From assembly GCA_030374805.1 (NCBI GenBank), contig JARGSG010000100.1, forward strand, positions 124,001 to 188,000: a stretch of DNA of 64,000 nt. The letters run 5' to 3'. The DNA is from Gracilaria gracilis (lineage: Eukaryota > Rhodophyta > Florideophyceae > Gracilariales > Gracilariaceae). The notes beneath the pieces are model-generated. The model ran no database searches, was not told where the DNA came from, and saw nothing but the letters and a program-made list of their open reading frames with translations. This document shows, in pieces, positions 31,787 to 41,427 of the stretch (its first letter is position 1; every line of letters begins with the position of its first letter). Both the position numbers and the translations under genes were made by a program.

Positions 31787-32095
31787 CGCCATCGCCGCCG
31801 TTGCGCCATCGCCGCGGTTGCGCCATCACCGCGGTTGCGCCATCACCGCCGTTGCGCCATCACCGCCATTGCGCCATCTCCGCCGTTGCGCCTTCGCCGC
31901 CGTTGCGCCATCGCCGTCGTCACGCCATCGCCGCCGTTGCGCCATCGCCATCGTCGCGCCATCGCCACCGTTGCGCCATCGCCACCGTTGCGCCATCGCC
32001 GCCGTTGCGCAATCGCTGCCGTTGCGCCATCGCCGCCGTTGCGCCATCATCGCTGTCGCGCCATCACCGCCGTCGCGCCATCACCACCGCGCCGT
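31787..32095 (+). repeat. 17-bp minisatellite (GTTGCGCCATCGCCGCC)
   Basis: About 18 units of GTTGCGCCATCRCCGCC in tandem, with G/A and C/T variants. Three units (51 bp) restore a reading frame, which explains the repetitive His/Arg/Ala/Pro frames. Not a gene. Confidence 0.85.
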
Positions 32096-35000
32096 CGTGT
32101 TGCAGCCCGAGTCGCGCGCATTAGCTGCACACTGTGTAGGGCGCGTTGGCGAGCGGCGAGGCATCGCAGGCCGGCGGCACGACGGGCGGCGGTAGCGCTG
32201 CGTACTGCTGCAGCACGGCGGTGGCGCACGGCGTGGGTGCCGCCGCCGCCGCTGCCGCCGACGAAGACCGAACCGGTTGGGAAGACAGGCGGCAGTGGCA
32301 GGCCCGACGCACTGACAGAGGCAGCGAGGGGGGGAGAGGCGCTTTGCGTGGCCGAAATGTGTATTTAACGCGGTGAGAAAACGCCATCAGTCAAAGCTCG
32401 CGTCGCGCTTACAGTTGTTTAAGTTTACCAGCACGTTGTGCGTCTTCGCCTACTGCGTCGCCTTATTCAACGTGCGCTGTCCGCTGCGCTCGCCCATTAC
32501 CTCGGCGAAGATCTCCTCGAACAGCTCGTTGAAGCGCATCACGCGCTCGTGCCGCATCACCGCTGCGTGCGAAAGTAAACAATGAAGGGTGTGAGCGCGA
32601 TTTCACGATTCGTGAGAGAACACCCATGCTCGAGTTGAGCTCGCACCGTGGCGGAGCAACATAGCGACGCACGGTAGATATGTATAGGTTGTCGACGGCC
32701 GCCGGCAAATCTACGCAATCTACGGTGCGTAGATTTGCCGGCGGCCGTTGTCGACCAGAACGAGACACATGTACACGGCGCACCGTTGGTACACATTGCA
32801 CCTGCGCTTGCGCGCGCATGACATGCGCTCTTCAGTTTTCAATAACTGCAACAAGCGCCGTGCACGCCCGGAGATGCAGTACCGTACATCATCGGCATTG
32901 CCGAGCTCTACCGATGCGGCAGAGCTCGACTCACACCATGTGGCTGTTCGCGGAATGCACCTCTCCGCCAACCCGCTGCCGTCGCCGGTCAACGGCTACT
33001 TGACGCCCACCCCCGCCATCATCCACAGAGACATACCGTGTCAGCCATCGCTTCCGCCGCCGCCAAGTGTACCTTTTTGAGCGTCTGCATTTGTCCCTGC
33101 CGCTGGTGCCGTCCCCCAAAAGTACGCCTCGCCGCGGCTGCAAAAGACGCGCCGCATGGTGGTAGGATGACGATGAAAATTTCTGGCACGCGCTCATGTC
33201 GCCGTCGTCGTCTTTGTCGTTCTCCTCGCTGCTATCGCCGTTGTGGCCTTCATCGCCATCGTGCTGACCTTGCCGCCACCGCAGTTTTAGCCCATCTGGA
33301 CCTTGCGTTCTTCGCCGCTAATGCCTTTGTCGCAATCTTCACTCTCTTCGTAATTGCCGACGAAACGGCCATCTCTTCATATCGCCGGTGGCCACCGCAG
33401 TGTCGATCGCACCCTCTCGCCGTCGCTCCAGCGCCAGTGCAACACACCCCGCTTTTAGCCACGCAAGCGCACCATGGACACGTAAATGCTCTCGATTTAG
33501 CGCCGCCACTTGCAAGGCGATCATCGCGCCGCCAACGCCCACGCAAAGCGCCTCGAATCTGGCGTTTCGCTGCTCCGTGGTTCTTAACGTGGGCCCCATC
33601 CACATGCTTCTAAATGCCGTGACCGTGTTCAGTGTCTTTTTCGTGCGGGGGAAGGCGCCTTTGAAACCGTGTGCGCTTCCGCTCTTAAGGGAAAGGAGAG
33701 GGTGTGAATGGTGGAGGGCGGTGCTTTAGGTTTAGTAAAGAGGGCGGCACTATCGGTGGCTCAAGTTCAACGAGATTGAGCTCCCAATGGGGGGCTACCC
33801 AATGCGGGGGGCTACTCGATCTAATGTGCCATCCAGAGACTCAGTTTTGGGTGGCACGTGCTGAGTGATGACGCTTGTCTGGCATACTGCGCTAGGTGAA
33901 TGTCATGGGCGTCCAACTAAATCATGTCTACTCTGGGTGGACGTAAGGCTGTGGATGGGTACCAGCCACTTTGCACTGGGCTGGTGTATCGTTCTGTGGC
34001 GCCAAACACGGAGGTTGGGGGTAGAGAAGCGCAGCCGCTGGAGTGTACCATCCCCAGGTATATGCGGCATGTTGGTGTGACGCAGCCGGCACCGTGTGTG
34101 TACGATGGGTGGGACGTCGAAGTGCCAGCTCGAGAAGAAGGGGGGTTCAACGAAGGGCACGGAGTCACCGGCTAACTAAACATCAGGGTGGTTCAACGGA
34201 TGTGGATCTCGGTGGGCGCCAGGCGACCAGTGAAGCATCTATGCTCGATCATGAGAACGTTGGTTCATCTGCGGTAGTTCTGGTAGATAAAGATTAACTG
34301 TCCGAACAACAACTTTTTCGCATGCCCGTTGGGCGTGTGTACAAAAACTTCGCGAAGAGCAATCAAAAGCTTCACGATCTTCAAAGCTAAGCATACGTGG
34401 TCGCGTGGACAGGCCGTACAAGACGCAAGGGCATGCCCGGGGCTTCCAGCGATTAATGACCTAAATTGGTTTTACCATGCGCAGCTGACGACACTGGACA
34501 ATGCTAGTTGCTGCAACACGGAACCTCTTGGATCTGGAAAGAAACCCTTGGAAAACGAACGATACCATATGAGCCTTAGCATCAACAATATAATGGGGAA
34601 GCGGAGCTTCTTCCAAATGAACCCGCCACAGCCAACGCCAGAACATTACTTTGCCGAAAGCAATGTGGACACAGCTCTTACAGACAGGAGCTTGTCGCCG
34701 AATCATAAAGTTTTTGGCCCTTTATTTTCGTCACTATCAGGTTCTGTAGACGATTACACATCCGTATGTAACGGCTGCGGGCTTCATCCCAAGCATCATA
34801 TTGTTGTAAGCTGTTTCTGCTGTCAAACGAGCCCGCCAACCGCTTCTAAGGGCACCGTCATTTGTTCAGTAAACAATGATGTGCTTTCAATTTTTTCGTC
34901 GGTTGCGAAATATGTTATTCTGACTGTGAACCGGACACTTGCTTAAGTTCTTCTACTTCATCCAAACCAACCGCAGAAAATTGCTAGGATATGTTTTCTC

Positions 35001-35221
35001 CGCAGCAAAACAAACTAATTCTTTAGCAAATCCTCGCCCTTTTTTGTTAAAACGAATTGAGGTCGCAATGTGCAGTAAAGAGCGTGATCGAAACGAAGTT
35101 GTTATTACAAAAAGGTCAACAGTAGATACTGAGGACATCTGAAATGGAGCAGCATTCTTGCCGTTTGCAATTCAGGTTTTATGCCCAAAGGCATGGTGGC
35201 CTGTTGTCGTTGTGTTTATAA
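32096..35221. other. GC-rich to mixed block without a confident gene
   Basis: Contains the inverted repeat at 32689-32755. A minus-strand stretch near 32450-32550 (MRFNELFEEIFAEVMGERSG) is protein-like but isolated. A 205-codon frame at 34329-34946 has no recognisable domain. I cannot support any gene. Confidence 0.35.
32689..32755. repeat. ~30-bp-arm inverted repeat
   Basis: GTCGACGGCCGCCGGCAAAT CTACGCA is followed by an 8-nt spacer and its reverse complement with a 3-nt insertion. It could extrude as a cruciform. Confidence 0.85.
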
Positions 35222-35676
35222 CTCATTAGGCGACACGCTCCCTCCTTAAAGAACCCTAGTACTGGCCGCCCCCTGCGGCGAGACATTGTTGGCCAGCCAC
35301 ACACGCACTGCCGCATGAACTTGCTCCGCCTGCCCGGGCGTTGGCTCCTTGCCCGTGCCAATGGCCCACACCGGCATACGCAATCACGAGCTGGCTCCCG
35401 TAAGAGATGGCGTCACTGAGCGCTTGCACCAGGCGTTGGCACACGGCGATGATCTGGCCGCTCTCACGCTGCTCCAGCAGCTCGCCGATGAAACAGATAA
35501 CCCCCAATGAAGCGTGCTGTAGAGGCGCATAAGCGACCTTCATGGCAATAGTATGAACGCTCTTCTTGAAACTGTGCAATGTGAACACTTTCCGAGAGTC
35601 CCGAGAATGACACATTCCGTACCGCCACCCTTGACCATGGCGGCGTCTAACTCTCTCGTAAATGAAACGCGTTCAC
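35222..35676 (-). pseudogene. Triosephosphate isomerase pseudogene fragment
   Basis: Reading the minus strand across frameshifts gives the central and C-terminal part of TPI: FTRELDAAMVKGGGTECVIL, then G and SRKVF at the GHSERR position, KVAYA, VICFIGELLEQRESGQ (the catalytic-Glu-proximal VGE-TLE-RE region is recognisable), LVIAYA, then in another frame [20 protein letters not shown] and [11 protein letters not shown], followed by STRVL-stop-GGSVSPNE, where the family has YGGSV. So Tyr became a stop, and at least two frameshifts and several losses are present. It covers about 150 of the ~250 residues of the enzyme. The N-terminus was not found. It is a dead copy of a glycolytic gene, either captured by mobile DNA or left from a duplication. 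Confidence 0.85.
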
Positions 35677-36654
35677 AGGCGTGCATTAGAAAAAAACCAC
35701 GTCAGCGCTTCGTGAAGCTGAACACCAGCACCACCGCCAGCACAAACGTCTGCACTACCAAGCTCACTACTAAGCCGGAAGCGAAACGAGTACAGCCTCT
35801 GTCTGACTGTGAGCGCGCCCTCTCCTCCGCGCAGCACTGGCGTGTGCGCGAGCAGGACGGCTGCCCAACATGGCAGTGCCACCACACTCAGAACGGTGCC
35901 AGAACGGCGCCAGCCAGGAAGCGCGAGCAGCCGTACGCCGCCCCATCGCCGATGGACAGCGCATCGTCGCTCGTGGCTTTGCCACCAGCGCCGTTCTACA
36001 CGTCGCGCTGCTTGGAGCGACGGGCGCTCACCCGGCGGCGATCCGTCGTAGGCAGTGGCGACGGGTGCTTTGTCGGCGGCATCGTACCTTCGCGCAAGGA
36101 CGGTTGAAGCGTGGTAGACTCGTCACCGCCGTGTCAAGAACCGTCACGCGCGCCATCAGCATCTTCGTCCAGCGATGTGCATGCAGACGGCCACCCATCC
36201 GGCTGCTAGCGACACTCCGTGCCAGCCGGCTACGAGGGATCTCGGCGACAGTGCACCTTCTCGCGACCAGCGCGACGTGAACGATCGCGGCACGGTCCGC
36301 GAAATCTGGGCGCGTATCCAGCGCCCACGCGCTGTCGCTGCGCCAACGCTCGCGCTCACGGCGCTCGCGGCGCTCGCGATGCTGTTGACTACGGCGGCGC
36401 TCTCGAGGCTCCCGCTAGGCGCCAGCCAGCAGTGAGGCGTCGTAGCTGAAGAAGCCCGCGTCGTCGGCCAGCTCTGCGTGCAGCTCAACAGCCGAGTGGC
36501 AGCGGTGTGGCGGAGGCGGCGCTACGCACGGCCGCTGCGTGACGACGGGCGGCACGCACGCGGCGCGGCACGACGCGTGGCACGACGCGCAGCACGAGCG
36601 GCTGTGGTGGTGGCCAGAGGCGACAGCGGCGGCGGGGAGATGCGTCAGCGGCGA
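35677..36654. other. GC-rich, no gene recognised
   Basis: Long Arg/Ala-rich frames on both strands are typical of GC-rich non-coding DNA. It could contain degraded flank of the TPI copy. It ends sharply where the ~800-bp tandem repeats begin. Confidence 0.4.
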
Positions 36655-38767
36655 CAGGGTTGTTTGCATTGTGGGTTTGGTGGTGGTTTGTGCGGGTTAT
36701 GGTTTCCAATGACCCACTGAACGATTTGGTAGGGGTTCGATAGTGTATATCTATACATAAAGTGTGTTTACGACTGTCATGAAAGCTAGGGTTCTGGATT
36801 TTGGCCCTAGAAGGAAATGGAAGCCAATTGGAAAGTAGAGCGATTTCTGTGCTGTTTATGTAGTAGATTTTGTTACTAGTAATTGACATGACGTGTTGCG
36901 GTTTTGAGTGAGATGTTTGAGGAGGATGTGGGAAGCGTATGGGAGAATTCTGAGAGTGAAGATTGCGTTTTGTGTAATTGAAAATGGAAAAAAGTAATTG
37001 AAAAAAGCGAGAAGTACGTTGAAGGGGGTATAACGGTAGAAAATGGGAATGGGAGACGGTCCGAGAGTGAAAAACAGGTAATAGAGGTGTAGGGAAGACG
37101 TTGTTTTCAGTTTTGAGCAGGAAGGAGGTGAAAAACATTCATAGTGCAAAGAATTTGGGTTTTATTTTGACTAGGGGTTCATAGGTGGAGGTCAGACGAG
37201 AGGCCGAAGTGATGGGCGGTATGCTTGCCTGTTTTGGAGTTTGTTTGGGGCTTGTTCTCAACCGTTTAATGTGGCCGCAGTGGCGATTGCTGTGGTTGCA
37301 AGGTTTTGTGCCCTGGGAGGGTTTGCTGGGGATGGAGAGATTGGCGGCGTGTATACCACATACTAAATGGGAATGAACATAATTGGATTGGTTGATAATC
37401 ACTGATAGGAAACGTGAAGGTAGCCATGATAGTATTTGGGGGGCTTGTGGTCAGGGTTGGTTTGCATTGTGGTTTTGGTGTGGTTTGTGCGGGTTTATGG
37501 TTTCCAATGACCCACTGAACGATTTGGTAGGGGTTCGATAGTGTATATCTATACATAAAGTGTGTTTACGACTGTCATGAAAGCTAGGGTTCTGGATTTT
37601 GGCCCTAGAAGGAAATGGAAGCCAATTGGAAAGTAGAGCGATTTCTGTGCTGTTTATGTAGTAGATTTTGTTACTAGTAATTGACATGACGTGTTGCGTT
37701 TTGAGTGAGATGTTTGAGGAGGATGGTGGGAAGCGTATGGGCGAATTCTGAGAGTGAGATTGCGTTTTGTGTAATTGAAAATGGAAAAAAGTAATTGAAA
37801 AAAGCGAGAAGTACGTTGAAGGGGGTATAACGGTAGAAAATGGGAATGGGGAGACGGTCCGAGAGTGAAAAACAGGTAATAGAGGTGTAAGGGAAGACGT
37901 TGTGTTTCAGTTTTGCGCAGGAAGGAGGTGAAAAACATTCATAGTGCAAAGAATTTGGGTTTTATTTTGACTAGGGGTTCATAGGTGGAGGTCAGACGAG
38001 AGGCCGAAGTGATTGGGGCGGTATGCTTGCCTGTTTTGGAGTTTGTTTGGGGCTTGTTCTCAAACCGTTTAATGTGGCCGCAGTGGCGATTGCTGTGGTT
38101 GCAAGGTTTTGTGCCCTGGGAGGGTTTGCTGGGGATGGAGAGATTGGCGGCGTGTATACCACATACTAAATGGGAGAATGAACATAATAGGATTGGTTGA
38201 TAATCACTGATAGGAAACGTGACAGGGTAGCCATGATAGTATTTGGGGGGCTTGTGGTCAGGGTTGTTTGCATTGTGGTTTTGGTGGTGGTTTGTGCGGG
38301 TTATGGTTTCCAATGACCCATCTGAACGATTTGGTAGGGGTTCGATAGTGTATATCTATACATAAAGAGTGTTGACGGACTGTCATGAAAGCTAGGGTTC
38401 TGGATTTTGGCCCTAGAAGGAAATGGAAGCCAATTGGAAAGTAGAGCGATTTCTGTGCTGTTTATGTAGTAGATTTTGTTACTAGTAATTGACATGACGT
38501 GTTGCGGTTTTGAGTGAGATGTTTGAGGAGGATGTGGGGAAGCGTATGGGAGAATTCTGAGAGTGAAGATTGCGTTTTGTGTAATTGAAAATGGAAAAAA
38601 GTAATTGAAAAAAGCGAGAAGTACGTTGAAGGGGGTATAACGGTAGAAAATGGGAATGGGAGACGGTCCGAGAGTGAAAAACAGGTAATAGAGGTGTAGG
38701 GAAGACGTTGTTTTCAGTTTTGAGCAGGAAGGAGGTGAAAAACATTCATAGTGCAAAGAATTTGGGT
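36655..38767 (+). repeat. ~800-bp tandem repeat, 2.6 units
   Basis: Unit 1 is 36655-37451, unit 2 is 37452-38258, unit 3 is truncated at 38259-38767. Each begins CAGGGTTGTTTGCATTGTGG and contains GAACGATTTGGTAGGGGTTC, then CATAGTGCAAAGAATTTGGG. Units differ by scattered 1-2 nt indels and few substitutions. Minus-strand frames inside are disrupted by those indels, so the repeat is not coding. Confidence 0.95.
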
Positions 38768-38879
38768 TGTAGCGTCTATAGTATAGGACTTTGAGATTAA
38801 AGGCACTTTGAAAGTTGCGGACTTGGCGGATTAGGGCACTTAGAGAAGGGGGTGGATTTTAATTGGATTTAGGGATTTT

Positions 38880-39255
38880 AAAAAAATGGGGGGGGACTAA
38901 GCGGATTTAGCGGATTAAGCTGCCGACGCCTTCTAACTATACTTACTGGATTAAACGGATGAAACGGATTAAACGGATTAAATAGATTAAATAGATTTAG
39001 CAGATTTAGCAGATTTAGCAGACTTAGCAGACTGCGTATTCTATATATACTTAACGGACTTAGGGATTTAATAGACTTAGCAGACTTAATAGACTTAGCA
39101 GACTTCATAGACGTAGCAGACTTAGCAAACTTAGCAGACTTAGCAGACTTAGCAGACTTAGCAGACTTGGCAGATTTAATACATGGTTGATCTCCGACGG
39201 ATTTAATCGATAGAACAGACTTTTGGACTTTAGGGATTAAAGGACTTAGCAGATG
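38880..39255 (+). repeat. ~10-bp minisatellite (GACTTAGCAG / GATTAAACG)
   Basis: Runs of AGCAGACTTAGCAGACTTAG with variants (ATTTAGCAG, AACGGATTAA). Irregular higher spacing. Followed by a (GT)n run at 39299-39314 just before the first 25-bp palindrome. Confidence 0.85.
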
Positions 39256-39342
39256 CGGTTAAATACATAATTGAAATACAATATAATAAGTGTTTACAGT
39301 GTGTGTGTGTGTGTAGCCTGACTCCAGAGGGAAAGGATTTCC

Positions 39343-39367
39343 AAATGCGGAACATTGTTCCGCATTT
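39343..39367. repeat. 25-bp palindrome, site 1 (perfect)
   Basis: AAATGCGGAACA, central T, then the exact reverse complement of the half-site: a 12-1-12 dyad. Confidence 0.95.
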
Positions 39368-39434
39368 TGCCCCTCTTCATATGCGGGTAAATTAGTTTTT
39401 ACAATATAATAAGTGCTTACAGTAAATGTCCAGC

Positions 39435-39459
39435 AAATGCCGAACATTGTTCCGCATTT
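39435..39459. repeat. 25-bp palindrome, site 2 (one mismatch)
   Basis: As site 1 with one substitution (AAATGCCGAACA). A half-site TGCGGAACATTG follows at 39472-39483. Confidence 0.9.
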
Positions 39460-39500
39460 CGCCACCCTTCTTGCGGAACATTGTTTAATTCATACGAACC

Positions 39501-39525
39501 AAATGCGGAACAATGTTCCGCATTT
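39501..39525. repeat. 25-bp palindrome, site 3 (perfect)
   Basis: Perfect 12-1-12 dyad with central A, the opposite orientation of site 1's centre. Confidence 0.95.
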
Positions 39526-39657
39526 CGGGCATTCGAGTCAGGTACACGTTGACCAGCTCGAAAAGGAGGTCAAATTTAGAAAAAACCAATACATGGTAGC
39601 TGAATGTCCGATATTGTTTCTGTTCCACGCCCAGTAATGTTCTGCATCGTTTGGGGC

Positions 39658-39682
39658 AAATGCGGAACATTGTTTCTGCATT
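39658..39682. repeat. 25-bp palindrome, site 4 (degenerate right half)
   Basis: Left half AAATGCGGAACA is intact; the right half reads TGTTTCTGCATT. Two more weak half-sites (TGTTCCAC, TGTTCTGCAT) lie at 39620-39645. Confidence 0.8.
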
Positions 39683-39973
39683 CTGATGATAGCTGTTCCT
39701 GTTGACAACGTGTAGGGATTTGTGGGCGTTGTATGTCCTGGACACGCATCCACGAGGTAAGTGTAGGACACTTGTCATGCTTGTAATCGGTGGAAACGTA
39801 TTACACTTAGTCCAGCTCGGAAACGTATGCCAAATATATTGTGTATTATGGCGTGGCACCGCTGGACACGTATGTGTACATATTCCACGTGCCACACGTA
39901 CGACAATTGTGCGCAGTTGGGATGGGGTACAAATTGGGACCGAGACCGGCAGATTGTCAAGCGAAATCCGCTG

Positions 39974-40015
39974 TCGTAGCACAACTGGCACTGGCCAATG
40001 CCAGTTGTGCTGCGA
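39974..40015. repeat. 17-bp-arm inverted repeat
   Basis: TCGTAGCACAACTGGCA, 8-nt spacer, TGCCAGTTGTGCTGCGA: one mismatch in 17 bp. A GGTTCGATCC box B-like motif follows at 40029-40038, but no full tRNA fold is evident. Confidence 0.85.
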
Positions 40016-41310
40016 TGCCGGAGATCGTGGTTCGATCCTTCACATGCACATGATGCTGCGCCCCACTGGCCATGGGGCGCTGCAAAATGTGGAATATGAT
40101 GGAGAGTCTCTTTGAGGAGGTAAACATTTTTTTCGCTTTTTTTCACTTCAGTTATGACGGCAGTGTTGCAGTAAATTGACATGAGAGGGACATCCTCATT
40201 TCTTTTGAATGTAGTTCCCGAAATCTGGTACAGCTTTTACTTTACTTTACTACAGCATGCGGTTGACAACCATAACGCCGTAATCATCCACTTCTTTCTG
40301 GTGGTTCTTCTGGTTCTTCCCTATGGGAACCGAGCCTTTAGCGCGTAATGTGGATAATGGTGATGGCGTAATGGTGCCGTGTGGAAGGCGCTGACACCTT
40401 GGTACTCGAACTGAAAAGGGTGGAGCAGCATACATCGTTGACGCAATACAGTGTCATATACGTGTAATTCGGCACAGCACGCCCATGTTCATACACATGT
40501 GTCCCAGCACACCACGCCCAGTGTCATACACATGGGGCTCTGCACACCATACATACATCCCTTCCTTTATTTATAAAAGAAGCAACAAGTGGATATCCTT
40601 ACAGAAAACTTCGGTCCCCCAAATAAGCGCAGGAGGAATTCATTTATAATCGCGTGACCATTCCCTAATTTGACACTTGACTGTCACACTGTATGTGGTT
40701 TGTATGTACCGTCAGGAGGGACACATGTGCAAGACACTGTATTCCGCGGACGGATTTGCGAACGTATAGGCATTTGTCCGCCCACACACTTAAGTTACGT
40801 AGCGCAACATATACGGTGTACAGTATTGGCTATGTGGGTAGAAAAGAGAACGTTCAGGCGTTTGTCCGGCCAGACACGTAACCAATACGGTGTAATTTTA
40901 TGCGTATGTGTTAGTGGAGATATATGCGCGATGTGGGTTGTGGGAAGGGCATCCAAGATGTGTTATAGTCCAACGTGGGGCATCTGCGGAGTAAAATGTT
41001 GGCGTATCGCGAAGAATGGCCAGGCGTTCTCCCACGTGACAAAGACGAAATGCACGGGCAGTGAGACGGCAGCGTTGCGGAATATAAAGAAGTGAGCCCC
41101 GTGTACGAAAAAAGATATAGTGCCGGAGTACGCATTAGAAATTCTACGGTGGTGGGGGTTTCGAATGTTGATCTGCGAGGGGTAAGCGACAAACATCGAT
41201 GGGGCTGGGGCATATAATCGTGTGTCCCCCCCTTTTCTTGAGGGGAGAACGCGAGTGTGTGCGCAAGAGTGGTCTGTGATTTGGAGGGGCGATTATAATA
41301 TCACTGACAG
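40016..41310 (+). promoter_or_regulatory. YR2 upstream region with short repeats
   Basis: No gene supported. At 40445-40550 a ~35-bp segment with CAGCACACCACGCCCAGTGT and ATACACATG recurs about three times. ACACGT/ACATGT-type motifs recur down to 40880. A 141-codon frame at 40670-41095 looks non-coding (Cys/Val/Arg-rich, no pattern). Confidence 0.4.
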
Positions 41311-41313
41311 GAA

Positions 41314-41320
41314 TATAAAA
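41314..41320 (+). promoter_or_regulatory. TATA box of YR2
   Basis: TATAAAA 108 bp upstream of the YR2 ATG at 41428; spacing allows a short 5' UTR. Confidence 0.5.
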
Positions 41321-41427
41321 CCGGGTTGAGAAAAGAAGTGCCGGGTAAATTCCCCGAGCATCCAAACTTCTCGGTACCACTGAGGAAGAACATCTGATCT
41401 GCGAGAACGTTGTTGAGCACTGAGACA

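Noticed and set aside
30277-32368. Large Arg/Ala/Pro-rich frames on both strands (180-260 codons)
   Set aside because: Overlapping frames on both strands in GC-rich minisatellite; no domain and no consistent codon pattern.
34329-34946. 205-codon plus-strand frame
   Set aside because: No recognised motif, ordinary composition and no neighbours to support it; kept only as a mention in the gene-free stretch.
36485-38756. Minus-strand frames of 90-217 codons repeated in the ~800-bp units
   Set aside because: Unit-to-unit 1-2 nt indels break the frame each time, so there is no selection for coding.
39343-39682. CRISPR-like array of short palindromic repeats
   Set aside because: Spacing is irregular, spacers are not uniform, there are no cas genes and the setting is eukaryotic; dyad protein sites fit better.
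40020-40060. tRNA gene suggested by GGTTCGATCC
   Set aside because: No acceptor stem pairing and no box A at the right distance could be found.
40670-41095. 141-codon frame upstream of YR2
   Set aside because: No pattern of a folded protein, overlaps short promoter-region repeats, and lies before the YR2 TATA box.
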